A program made the position numbers and the translations under genes. Below the pieces are notes generated by a model that worked only from the letters and a program-made list of their open reading frames with translations, was not told where the DNA came from and searched no databases. A stretch of DNA of 64,000 nt from contig SFFI01000012.1 in assembly GCA_004556925.1 (NCBI GenBank), forward strand, positions 1 through 64,000, written 5' to 3'. The DNA is from Clostridiales bacterium. GTDB taxonomy: Bacteria; Bacillota; Clostridia; Saccharofermentanales; DTU023. Below, one piece after another: positions 18,168 to 26,452 of this stretch (its first letter is position 1; every line of letters begins with the position of its first letter).

Positions 18168-19331
18168 TTATTGGGCGTAGCCTGCATCCACTAAGATTTT
18201 ATGGGCTTGTTCCAGTTTAGCATCGTTAACCTTAATCACAGGTCCTGTGCAACCCATGCCATTTTCAGCATAGATGCCTGCCTTCCAGAGTACCTGGGTA
18301 GCTTCGTCCAAGAGCATAACATCCACGCCGAGAATTTCGCCCGTAGTCACTTCCTTGGGTGGCGCCACAACTTCTTCAGCTGCGGGGGCAGCATCTTTGG
18401 CCTTACGCTCATCCAGGATCTCCTGGAGCCCAGCCTTCTTAGCAGCCGCAAATTCTTTTTCCACCGTTGTTAGAATATTACCCTTGACCAGGTCTGCAGC
18501 ATACTCAATCGCATTAGCAATCAGGCGGGCACCGGAAGCGCGGGAAACAATGAGGATCGTTTGCTGATAACCCTCACCTACACCAGGCCCATAGCCGTAG
18601 CCCAGGGTTTCGTACTTACCACCAGAGTTAGCAGCAGCTAGCATCTTCACGATGACATTACCGGTTAAGGTATCGCAGACTACGACATCTGCGGTCCCTA
18701 AGAGGATGTCATTGCCCCGTAGGACGTCGCCACCATCTGCACGGGCAGACTCGGCAAAGCGGAAATTGTAGCCCTGGTCTTGCAGCTTTTTCAAAGCCAT
18801 TTCGACCTGGCGGCCGCCATCCAGATTCAGGATGCCCAGGCTAGGGTCTTTAACCCCGCAAGCCTTGGCTGTAGCAAGGCCTGCTACGGCGTTGAGGATC
18901 ATGCCCTCCACCCGGTCGGTAGAGGAGGTCCCTGTCGTAGTAGCCAAGAAGAATTCCTTACCATTGGCGGGCGCAATAGACCGGCCCACGGTTGACACTC
19001 CAATAGGGAAAGGATAGTGCATAGCCACGGCGGCGTCAGCCTTACCCTCTCTAAGCAGGTCTTCCATGAGTTTGAAAGCAGTCTCCTGGTCAGCGGCCTG
19101 GATGGTTTCTACGCCAGAACCTGCAGGCGCTTCTAAGCTGCCGATGAAGAGGACTTTAATGCCCTTCTTAGCAGCTAAGAGGGCAGCTTCCATGGTGTTT
19201 TCTTCACCATGCTCAGATCCCACACCCATGAGGGCGATTTTAGCCGAGCTAAAATTACCGGTTTCTAAGCCATCAGCTAGCTCGAGAAAAGTATCGGCAA
19301 TCGTTTTCTTGAGATTATCCACTGTGGTCAC
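18168..19331 (-). CDS. grdD: Glycine reductase complex component C, subunit alpha
   Basis: GrdD (387 residues) works with GrdC to take the acetyl group from selenoprotein A and release acetyl phosphate. It is related to PlsX-type phosphotransacylases, and segments such as GDGG-poor LGTADVVVCDTLTGNVIVKML and GYGYGPGVGEG fit that fold. The C-terminal segment NGMGCTGPVIKV carries a conserved-looking Cys. It follows grdC with a 1-bp gap and is the last gene of the operon. Confidence 0.93.
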   Translation of the reverse strand: MTTVDNLKKTIADTFLELADGLETGNFSSAKIALMGVGSEHGEENTMEAALLAAKKGIKVLFIGSLEAPAGSGVETIQAADQETAFKLMEDLLREGKADAAVAMHYPFPIGVSTVGRSIAPANGKEFFLATTTGTSSTDRVEGMILNAVAGLATAKACGVKDPSLGILNLDGGRQVEMALKKLQDQGYNFRFAESARADGGDVLRGNDILLGTADVVVCDTLTGNVIVKMLAAANSGGKYETLGYGYGPGVGEGYQQTILIVSRASGARLIANAIEYAADLVKGNILTTVEKEFAAAKKAGLQEILDERKAKDAAPAAEEVVAPPKEVTTGEILGVDVMLLDEATQVLWKAGIYAENGMGCTGPVIKVNDAKLEQAHKILVDAGYAQ

Positions 19332-19332
19332 C

Positions 19333-20880
19333 TTACGCTTTCGTTTCTTCGTCCGTGAGGCTTTGGGCGAATTCGCGTAAAGATTCGGCGATCAGCTGGC
19401 GGACAGTATCTTTGGAGACAGCATTTTCTTCTTCTTGCTTGGCGCTATTGGGAGTAATCATGAAGGAAATACCGTCAAAGAGGTTGGTCATACGACCCAG
19501 GAAGAGGGAACCCTTACCGATAATCATGACTCGCTGCATGCTGCCATCGAGGATGTTTTCACGGGCGAAACCAATGTAAGGAACACCAGAGGGAATGTGA
19601 CCTTGGGTAGGCGCATAGCCAACCAAGCCGTGCTCTTTAACAAAGTTCAAGAGTTCTTTCTTCTCCATCCATTTCTTCATGACGGAGAGGGCCCCGATCA
19701 TCTTGTAGTTCGCTTCAGGAACGTTTCCAGCACCAGCGGGTTGGGTGATATCGGGGTTCTGCATTTCAGGAGAGAACTTATCCACATCTAAAGTAGTGAG
19801 GCCGGCTCTTTCCAGTGGATCAGCCACTAAGGTAGAAATAACCTTTTGGGGAGCAGATCCGGTCCCCACGGTGTGGCGGCCAATATAGCGCAGGTCAATT
19901 TCTGGGTTGACCCCATCATTCTCACCCACGATCACGCAGAAACCAGCAATCATGTCTTCCAGAACAGGCAGACCCTTAGCTACGTGATCTTTACCGTTCA
20001 TACCGAGTTTTGCGGTACAGCCACCAGCCACAACGGCAACGTTCTTATAAACGCCAGCCTTGACGAGGGCTGCGGCCTCAACCATGGCATGGGAAGGTGC
20101 AGCACAGAAAGAACGGGTGTCAGAGCCTGTCGCATTATGAAGCTCCACAATTTCTGCTATGGACTTAGCAAAGTTGCCGCCGCCTCTTTGGTTCTGGTCG
20201 CCACAAGCTTCTTCACCGCACTCGATCACGTACTCGATGTCATCAGGATTGATGTCGATGTTTTTCAGGCCATGGGCTAAAGCCAAGACAGCAGAAGCCT
20301 TGTTAACAATGTTCTCCAGCATGATATGGGCAGAAAGGTTGACGTCAATATCGTGGGCACGTTTGACACAGCCTACAACCTTATCACCCTGGATAAGCTT
20401 TTCGGCGTGCTCCTCTTCTACCAGTTTAACAATCTTTTCATGGTCATCACCTTCACCTAGGCGCTTGAGCATAAATTCAGTGACTACAGGGTCCTTAGCA
20501 AATTGGTCTTTATATTCTGCAACAAAATCTTTTTCCAAATGTACGAGATCAAAGTCATCCGCGATCTTCATCAGGAGATAGAATTCGTGCTCTGGCATCA
20601 GTTCACCAAACTTGCCATAGCGATCAGAGATGTCACATTTTTTGTCATAGTAGGGGAATTCAATAGCGGCCAGGTCATCATCCGTGTGGTTGCCAATGTA
20701 GACTTGGTTGGGATAGTAGGCCAGGATATCCTCATAAGACCTCAAATGTTCAGGTAATTTTTTGAGGTATTCGCTTTCAGGATTAACAATTCTCTCAGTG
20801 GTTTGGGTAACACCATTTAGAATAACCATGTGGGGGGTGTGGGCCATAACATACGATGTTCCCTTGATTACAGTGTTCAC
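19333..20880 (-). CDS. grdC: Glycine reductase complex component C, subunit beta
   Basis: The thiolase/KAS III-like subunit of protein C accepts the carboxymethyl-derived acetyl group. The GTG at 20880 (read as Met; VNTVIKGTSYVMAHTPHMV) gives 515 residues and matches known GrdC N-termini, with GAGAGG upstream. A longer frame from 20967 adds an unrelated leader. Motifs include NGVTQTTERIVNPESEYLK and the thiolase-like SFCAAPSHAMVEAAALV with a candidate active-site Cys. The gene follows the grdA terminator hairpin, so expression may depend on readthrough. Confidence 0.92.
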   Translation of the reverse strand: MNTVIKGTSYVMAHTPHMVILNGVTQTTERIVNPESEYLKKLPEHLRSYEDILAYYPNQVYIGNHTDDDLAAIEFPYYDKKCDISDRYGKFGELMPEHEFYLLMKIADDFDLVHLEKDFVAEYKDQFAKDPVVTEFMLKRLGEGDDHEKIVKLVEEEHAEKLIQGDKVVGCVKRAHDIDVNLSAHIMLENIVNKASAVLALAHGLKNIDINPDDIEYVIECGEEACGDQNQRGGGNFAKSIAEIVELHNATGSDTRSFCAAPSHAMVEAAALVKAGVYKNVAVVAGGCTAKLGMNGKDHVAKGLPVLEDMIAGFCVIVGENDGVNPEIDLRYIGRHTVGTGSAPQKVISTLVADPLERAGLTTLDVDKFSPEMQNPDITQPAGAGNVPEANYKMIGALSVMKKWMEKKELLNFVKEHGLVGYAPTQGHIPSGVPYIGFARENILDGSMQRVMIIGKGSLFLGRMTNLFDGISFMITPNSAKQEEENAVSKDTVRQLIAESLREFAQSLTDEETKA

Positions 20881-21022
20881 GTTACTAAATTCCTCTCTTT
20901 TCTCGTTACTTAGTGTTGGCTTTTGAGCCTTATTTGATGTTTCATAAGGAGGGGCCAGGCAGTTCACTCAAGATGACAAACCCAGCCTCTCCATTTTTAC
21001 AGGTCTCTGGTCTACAAACAGG

Positions 21023-21081
21023 AAAAAGCCTCCGGCTAGGCCACGGCCCAAAAGGCCGCGCACCCGTGCTCCGGAGGCTTT
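21023..21081 (-). terminator. Strong hairpin between grdA and grdC
   Basis: Arms AAAGCCTCCGG and CCGGAGGCTTT enclose smaller GGCC and GCAC helices, followed on the minus strand by TTTTTCC. It looks like a terminator or partial terminator inside the operon. Confidence 0.75.
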
Positions 21082-21092
21082 CTGATTAACAA

Positions 21093-21566
21093 CTAGCAAT
21101 ATTGGCAATATTCACCTCGAATGTCGTCCATCTCTTCGACGATTTCATCGACATCCAAGACCATCTCCATCATGCTAACCTGTTCCTCGTAGACTGCCTC
21201 GTCAAATTCTTCTTTGACTACTGGTTCGCACACATGATAACAAGCGAGTCCCAACGAGACTCCTGTCAATGGACCTGCGTAGGTGGGGTCACCAGCTTCA
21301 ACAGTTTCAGCTGCGAGTCCCGCGCCTTCCGCGTCAGCGGCGCCCAAGAGAACTACGACGTTCTCAGCACCATGCTGCTCGGTGTACTCGAGAACACGTT
21401 TTTGGTTCTCAAGGTCCATTGCACCTGCGGCGGTTCAGACGAAGCACTCCGTGGAGGAGAAGATTACCTCAGCTCCGGCGGTCTCAGCACATGCAGCAAT
21501 TGCAGGGCCAGGAATTCCGTCACGGTCGCCAATGACTACTACTTTTTTGTCTTTTAAGATAGCCAT
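21093..21566 (-). CDS. grdA: Glycine reductase selenoprotein A
   Basis: GrdA carries the carboxymethyl-selenoether intermediate between component B and component C and is recycled by thioredoxin. The frame from [17 protein letters not shown] to the end at 21093 is 157 residues with one TGA at 21435-21437. That codon is Sec44 in [18 protein letters not shown], the hallmark of the family. GAAAGGAG precedes the ATG. The acidic C-terminus ends GEYCQYC. A tool that stops at TGA would report only the downstream part from MDLENQ. Confidence 0.96.
21410..21427 (-). promoter_or_regulatory. Candidate SECIS hairpin of grdA
   Basis: On the minus strand CAGGT-gcaatgg-ACCTTG begins about seven bases after the UGA. 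The stem is short (AGGT/ACCT core) and the loop holds GG. Weaker than the selD and grdB candidates. Confidence 0.5.
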
Positions 21567-21607
21567 ATATTCTCCTTTCCGGGTATTTCCCAATATTTAT
21601 TTTTAGA

Positions 21608-21625
21608 AGCCTCCGGCCAAGCCGG
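21608..21625 (-). terminator. Small hairpin between trxA and grdA
   Basis: CCGGC-ttg-GCCGG (21613-21625) is followed on the minus strand by AGGCTTCTAAAAATA. There is no true T-run, so it may be an RNA-processing or stabilising hairpin. Confidence 0.4.
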
Positions 21626-21691
21626 AAGAGCGCCTAAACAAGTGAATGCTTGAGCCAGGTCAGGGGGGTGCCCCCAACCATGCCCAAAGAC

Positions 21692-22021
21692 TTAGGCCAT
21701 GGCGTGGTATTTTTCGATGAGCTCTTTAACTGCTTCAGCCGTAGCATCGTCTTTAACGAGCTCTTCAACCTTTTCGCCATCTTTGTAAACTGCAACAACC
21801 GGGAGGCCCATAATGCCTTGAGCAATCGCTACTCTTCTGGCTTTGGTGGTATTCAGGGTTGTAAATTTCAGCTTGTCGCCAAATTCTTCGGAATACTCAT
21901 CATAGTGGGGTTTCAGCGCTGCGCAGGGCACGCAACCATCACCATAATAGTCTACAAAAATGTAGCCTTCACCCTTTAATACTTCTTCTTCAAAATTCTT
22001 ACGGTCTAGTTCGAGTACCAT
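21692..22021 (-). CDS. trxA: Glycine-reductase-associated thioredoxin
   Basis: This 109-residue thioredoxin reduces the oxidised selenoprotein A/C intermediates. Its active site is DGCVPC (Cys30 and Cys33) instead of the usual WCGPC, a variant known from thioredoxins of glycine-reducing anaerobes. The later cis-proline segment GLPVVAVYKDGE is standard. It lies between trxB and grdA in the operon, confirming its dedicated role. Confidence 0.93.
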   Translation of the reverse strand: MVLELDRKNFEEEVLKGEGYIFVDYYGDGCVPCAALKPHYDEYSEEFGDKLKFTTLNTTKARRVAIAQGIMGLPVVAVYKDGEKVEELVKDDATAEAVKELIEKYHAMA

Positions 22022-22111
22022 TTTTACCTCCTGATTGGTTTGTCAATTGTGGTAGTTATATGCTAACCCCTAGCTTACATTTAGTAAACCGCAGCGGGGC
22101 TGAGCAAGCAT

Positions 22112-23062
22112 TTATTTATTTTCTGCAAGGAATTTTTCCACCTGCATAGCGGCAATCGCACCGTCTGCGGCAGCAGTGACCACTTGGCGCAAACTCTTGA
22201 CCCGGACATCACCGGCTACATAAACGCCAGGTAGGCTGCTTTCGCAGTTTTCATTGGTAATCGCGTAGCCAGCTTCATCACAGTCAATTTGATCCTTAAA
22301 AAGGTCGCTGTTAGGAATGTTGCCGATAAAGACGAAGCAACCTAAGAGACCGTCTTCTTCATCTGCTAAATATTCTTTCAGTTCGCCAGTCTTGGTATCC
22401 TTGAGGACGATCTTGTTCAACAGGCCTTCACCTTCCAAGCGTTCGGGAACAGCATTCCAGATGATATCCAGTTTGTCGTTCTTAAAGGCACGCTCTTGGA
22501 TAGATTTCGCTGCACGCAGTTCATCTCTGCGGTGAACCAGGTGGACGATACGAGCAAAGTTTGTCAGGTACATGGCTTCTTCTACGGCAGAGTCGCCGCC
22601 ACCAATAACAAAGACTTCAAAGTCTTCGAAGAAGTTAGCGTCACAGGTTGCACAGTATGAAACGCCCTTACCCGTAAATTCTGCTTCGCCCGGGCAGCCG
22701 ATTTTTCTAGGGTTGGCCCCGGTAGCTAAAATGACTGTCTTGGCTTCGTAGAGGGTTTCTGCCTTGCCAACATAAACCTTCTTAATATTACCCTGAAGTT
22801 CAACCTTGCTGACGTTGCCAGAGATACGCTCGGCGCCAAAGCGGTTGACTTGCTCTGAAAAACGGGCAATTAAGGAAGGGCCACTCTCACCTTCAGGATT
22901 CTGGCCAGGATAGTTTTCGACATCATCTGTAATGGAGATTTGACCACCGTCAGCGGCTTTCTCAATCAAAAGAGTATCCAGGCGTGAACGTCCGGCATAG
23001 AGGGCAGCAGCAAGACCTGCAGGGCCTGCACCAATAATAATTAGATCATAAACTTTGCTCAT
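22112..23062 (-). CDS. trxB: Thioredoxin reductase
   Basis: The 316-residue flavoenzyme passes electrons from NAD(P)H to the operon's thioredoxin. FAD-binding GAGPAGLAAALYAGRS is near the N-terminus. The redox pair CATC lies in VSYCATCDANFF. The nucleotide-binding site has GGGDSAVEEA followed by HRRDELRA, and the C-terminal FAD motif is VYVAGDVR. It sits between grdB and trxA, with a strong hairpin upstream. Confidence 0.96.
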   Translation of the reverse strand: MSKVYDLIIIGAGPAGLAAALYAGRSRLDTLLIEKAADGGQISITDDVENYPGQNPEGESGPSLIARFSEQVNRFGAERISGNVSKVELQGNIKKVYVGKAETLYEAKTVILATGANPRKIGCPGEAEFTGKGVSYCATCDANFFEDFEVFVIGGGDSAVEEAMYLTNFARIVHLVHRRDELRAAKSIQERAFKNDKLDIIWNAVPERLEGEGLLNKIVLKDTKTGELKEYLADEEDGLLGCFVFIGNIPNSDLFKDQIDCDEAGYAITNENCESSLPGVYVAGDVRVKSLRQVVTAAADGAIAAMQVEKFLAENK

Positions 23063-23104
23063 TCTTTTTCATCCTCCCACATTTACTGTAGGTTTACATT
23101 ATAT

Positions 23105-23134
23105 GCCTGCGAGAACAATTTTGCTCTCGCAGGC
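23105..23134 (-). terminator. Intercistronic hairpin between grdB and trxB
   Basis: A perfect 10-bp stem GCCTGCGAGA/TCTCGCAGGC encloses a 10-base loop. On the minus strand it is followed by ATATAATG, not a T-run, so it may stabilise the grdB 3' end; the TATAAT could also be a -10 for trxB. Confidence 0.5.
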
Positions 23135-23140
23135 CAGGTG

Positions 23141-24454
23141 TTACTTCACTTCAAAAATGGTCTGATCATCAACTTCAGTTTGGAGTGCTGCGAGGGCAGT
23201 CTCTACGATATGCCTTCTCAGCTTTACTTCCTCATCGCGTTCTAGCCCAGGATTGCCAAGCGGGTGAGGAATTGCGACGGCTGGTACGATTCTGTTGGCA
23301 CCAACTGTCAGAGAAATTGGGGTAACCGTACATACGTGTACGACCGGGAAACCGGCACGCTCAATTTCTTTTACCATCGTTGCACCGCAACGTGTACAAG
23401 TTCCTCAGGTAGAGGTGAGGATAACTGCGTCAACATTCTGATCTTTCAGCTTTTGCGCAATCTCCTCAGCAAATTTCTTGGCAGAGGCTACGGCGGTTCC
23501 GTTACCTACTGTGGTGTAATAGTAGTCATTTAATTTGCCGATCTTACCCTCTTTTTCCATTTGGCGGAGGATGTCAACGGGAATGACTCTGTCAGGGTCT
23601 TCGTTAGCGTATACGGGGTCGTGACCACCGTGCGCAGTTTCGAAGTTAGTGGAATCCAGATCATCAATGCCAGAGATATTGTATTCACCATAGTGAGAGG
23701 CAGATGAAGACTCAATGTGATCGGGGTTGCCCTTGGGGACAATACCACCGGAAGTCACAATTGCGATATTGGCGTGAGCCAGATCCTTGAGAGCGGGGGC
23801 GGGATCCACATGGTCGAAGATGGGCATGGGGTATTCGGTTTCGAATTCGTCACCAGCCAGCTTCTTAATGATCATGTCGACTGCACGCTTAGCACCGCGT
23901 TCTTCTGCGAAATAGTTCTTACGAACGCCTTGGGGAATATAACCCTCGGCCTTGGCAGAACCAATTTCCTCGCCGTGCAGGATCTTGAGGGCCAGCTTAG
24001 CCATCACAGGGACAGCCTTCCGCATGGCGGCAGCAGAGTTACCCGTCTCGACGATTAAGACGTCGGACTTGTACATATCTGCACCGGGGTTCTCAATGTA
24101 CATGCCGGATATGACCGGGATGCCCAGCTCGTTTTTCACAGAGCTAGCGATAGAACCACAGGCCACACCGTAACGGCCAGCGTTAAAGGCAGGGCCAGCG
24201 ATGAAGAGGTCAGGATCCTCTTCCTTTACCCATTCCAAAATGGTGGCTGTGGCTTCTTCCATGTTTTCGCCAAAGTAGGAGTCACCACAGATAATTGTGC
24301 TGGTGATCTCACACTCATCGCCCAGAGCCTTTGTGAAGGCTAAACCGGGACCGACTTTACCTTCGCGTTTTTCTGGAGGTATATCTGCCTTTTCTTCACC
24401 GCCTACTTGGCCAAAGAACTGGTTAATGTAATGGACAATCTTATATTTAGCCAT
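23141..24454 (-). CDS. grdB: Glycine reductase component B, selenoprotein subunit gamma
   Basis: GrdB provides the substrate-specific selenocysteine that attacks glycine. The frame starts MAKYKIVHYINQFFGQVGGEE with AAAGGAG upstream and runs 437 residues. It includes one TGA at 23405-23407, read as Sec350 in AVILTST-U-GTCTRCGATMV. Length and Sec position match the family, which is about 436 residues long. The two Cys after Sec (GTCTRC) are also conserved. It lies 15 bp downstream of grdE. Without readthrough the gene would appear as two separate frames. Confidence 0.96.
23378..23392 (-). promoter_or_regulatory. Candidate SECIS hairpin of grdB
   Basis: On the minus strand CGTTGC-GGT-GCAACG begins about 12 bases after the UGA: a perfect six-bp stem with a GG-containing loop. 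Placement and shape nearly match the selD hairpin. Confidence 0.7.
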
Positions 24455-24469
24455 TGCTTGCTCCTTTCT

Positions 24470-25750
24470 TTAGCGGGCGCTGAGCTTGTTAAAGCCCATT
24501 TCGTTAGTAGCTCCGGTAATAACCTGGAGCTCAGCGATGATTGAACCGTCTGCTTGCAGAGAGCCTTGGTGGCCACCAGCAATCGTGTCAACATAATCCA
24601 GGGTACCAATGACTTTGTCCATCTTAGGCAGGTGGATGACTTCATTGGCGTTGCCGCCGGTGACACAAGCATTTGCCTTGGGGTCAGCGTCAGCCAAAGA
24701 CTGAGACTTACCGTCTTGGCCAGCATATTCGTCTGTAATGATGACGGTTTTAATACCCTTATCTTCGATCTTGGTGCAGTTCATAATGAGGTCGGTATCG
24801 GGGTTGCCGAAGCCCTCCTGAGAAATGATTGCACCATCCAGAGAGAGGTATTCTGCCAGTTTAGCAGACCAGTCTGAAGACCGGATCTTATCTGCCAGAT
24901 AAACGTTCTCATTGGTGATAATTTGACCAACAAAGTTGATGGTCTTGCCGTGCTCTTTAAAAAGCTCAGCAACGACGGGGTTGTTCTGATGGTGGTAAGT
25001 GGTGTTCTTGTCACAGGCAGAAACACAGTTACCAGAAACAATTGCGCCGTCCATAGTTTCTGTAGGGCTGATGATCGTCGGTACGATACGTTTGGCATCT
25101 ACGCCGTATACGTATGTATCGTGGAGCAGGCCCTGACTTTGCAGCATTTGCACATAGCCTACACGGGGCAGGCCGGGGAAGTTTTCAAAGCTCTCTTTGA
25201 TGGTAGGAGATTCAAAGGTCTCCGTTTCATCTGGGCTGAGTTCCCTCGCTAATTCTGCAATTTCGCAAGCAATTTTGAACCCTGCCATACGGGCGGCATG
25301 TTCATATTCGTGCTGCTTAAAGTTTTCTTGAGGTTCGATCACCAAGACCAGGTTATTGAGCTTAGAGAAGGGGGTGTAGTCGGCACCAGGGCCAGACATA
25401 TCGATGATCCCTTCCTGGAAGCCTACAATGCGGCCTGCCGTTACGACAGCCATGCCGCGCAGGACATGGGTTACCCCACTACCTACTGTGGTTTCCTTAG
25501 CCACCATACCAGGGAAAACGCCACCGGGACCCTCAACTTTTACGCGGGGTTGGATGACATCCTTAACAGGTGTGATGCGGATGCTCTCACCAGGTTTGGC
25601 TATCTCGAAATGTGCGTCTTTGATCAGTTCATCCTGGAGAACTGAGGCCACTAATGCATCGGGATCAACGTAAAGCACGCCGTTTTCAATACGGGGGTTT
25701 TTGTCGAACTTAATGTCATTAATGTCGATGTAACCGAGTTGAAGCTTCAC
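24470..25750 (-). CDS. grdE: Glycine reductase component B, alpha/beta proprotein
   Basis: GrdE is made as a precursor cleaved before a cysteine that becomes a pyruvoyl group, which binds glycine as a Schiff base. The motif GAIVSGNCVSACDKNT places Cys242 at the expected cleavage site, giving subunits of about 26 and 20 kDa. The 426-residue frame starts with GTG (KLQLGYIDINDIKFDKN) and has AAGGA upstream. It precedes grdB and follows grdX. Confidence 0.95.
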   Translation of the reverse strand: MKLQLGYIDINDIKFDKNPRIENGVLYVDPDALVASVLQDELIKDAHFEIAKPGESIRITPVKDVIQPRVKVEGPGGVFPGMVAKETTVGSGVTHVLRGMAVVTAGRIVGFQEGIIDMSGPGADYTPFSKLNNLVLVIEPQENFKQHEYEHAARMAGFKIACEIAELARELSPDETETFESPTIKESFENFPGLPRVGYVQMLQSQGLLHDTYVYGVDAKRIVPTIISPTETMDGAIVSGNCVSACDKNTTYHHQNNPVVAELFKEHGKTINFVGQIITNENVYLADKIRSSDWSAKLAEYLSLDGAIISQEGFGNPDTDLIMNCTKIEDKGIKTVIITDEYAGQDGKSQSLADADPKANACVTGGNANEVIHLPKMDKVIGTLDYVDTIAGGHQGSLQADGSIIAELQVITGATNEMGFNKLSAR

Positions 25751-25785
25751 CTTAGTAAATTCCTTTCTTTAGAGTTTCTATCTGC

Positions 25786-25809
25786 ATAAGGCCCGAGCTT
25801 GGGCTTTAT
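25786..25809 (-). terminator. Hairpin between grdX and grdE
   Basis: ATAA.GCCC-aagctc-GGGC.TTAT forms a stem with one internal mismatch. There is no T-run, so it is probably a processing or stabilising hairpin. Confidence 0.35.
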
Positions 25810-25823
25810 TGCCAGGCTTAGTG

Positions 25824-26216
25824 CTAGAGGGTGGTCAGCCCTGCCGACGGGAAAGCAGAAACGATCAGAGTGTAGTCAATCAGTTGACAATCCTCTTTAA
25901 CCCTCTCTGGCATCTCTTCCACGTAATGCGGCCGCAAGTCAATAAACTTTTGGGCTGTGGCCTCTGCCGACTCAATCAGTTTGAGCGAGTCAAAGTCCGT
26001 CTGACCACTTTTTCCGCTAGCCATCAGCACAGACTTATAGGGTGTTTCATTTGGTTTCACGCTGCCAGACAGGGGGTGGGTTAGGAGGCAGTTTCCTTCG
26101 TGAATTTGGTCCCGCATGACATGTAAGATGCCCAGGTAGGTTTCATCATGGTATTGGACTTCCACGATAGAAGATAGCTTATCCCTCACTAAAGGATTAT
26201 TCGTCACAATCCACAT
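25824..26216 (-). CDS. grdX: GrdX protein
   Basis: The 130-residue protein begins MWIVTNNPLVRDKLSSIVEVQYHD and fits the GrdX family found at the head of glycine, sarcosine and betaine reductase operons. Its function is unknown. AAGTGAGG lies upstream of the ATG, and a TATAAT box 32-37 bp before the start suggests that the operon promoter is here. Confidence 0.88.
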   Translation of the reverse strand: MWIVTNNPLVRDKLSSIVEVQYHDETYLGILHVMRDQIHEGNCLLTHPLSGSVKPNETPYKSVLMASGKSGQTDFDSLKLIESAEATAQKFIDLRPHYVEEMPERVKEDCQLIDYTLIVSAFPSAGLTTL

Positions 26217-26247
26217 TTGGCCCTAAACCTCACTTCTAGCACTATCG

Positions 26248-26253
26248 ATTATA
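26248..26253 (-). promoter_or_regulatory. Likely -10 box of the grd operon
   Basis: TATAAT on the minus strand lies about 32 bp before the grdX start, giving a short leader. The -35 (TAGTAA, 17 bp upstream) is poor, suggesting activation by a regulator. Confidence 0.4.
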
Positions 26254-26287
26254 CATTATTACGATCTTTATTACTATATTTTTTCAT

Positions 26288-26359
26288 GATAAAGGCCCTG
26301 CTTACAGGGTTTTATCGTCTTTGCCTATGTTTACCCCCGGGTAAAGGCGATCAGCAGGC
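26288..26359 (-). promoter_or_regulatory. Two hairpins with possible alternative pairing upstream of grdX
   Basis: Hairpin one pairs TTTACCC (26330-26336) with GGGTAAA (26339-26345), closed further by GCC/GGC. Hairpin two pairs GATAAA..CCCTG (26288-26300) with CAGGG..TTTATC (26305-26316). AGCAGG at 26353-26358 (minus CCTGCT) could instead pair with one arm of hairpin two. This looks like a switchable structure, but it lies upstream of the apparent grdX -10, so its transcript is uncertain. Confidence 0.4.
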
Positions 26360-26452
26360 AACTTGGCCATGGTTTTTCTTGAATGGCGTTTTTTCTTCGC
26401 TAGAAAAAACAATAAGCAAACAGGGGGGCGTCAGGCCTGTAAAGCCCTTCAT

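Noticed and set aside
23141..24454. Frameshifted or broken grdB, and likewise broken grdA and selD
   Set aside because: Each is interrupted only by one UGA at the family's known selenocysteine position, with selA and selB present, so they are intact selenoprotein genes.
26288..26359. Known glycine riboswitch
   Set aside because: The conserved glycine-aptamer sequences were not recognised, so I only report a generic structure.
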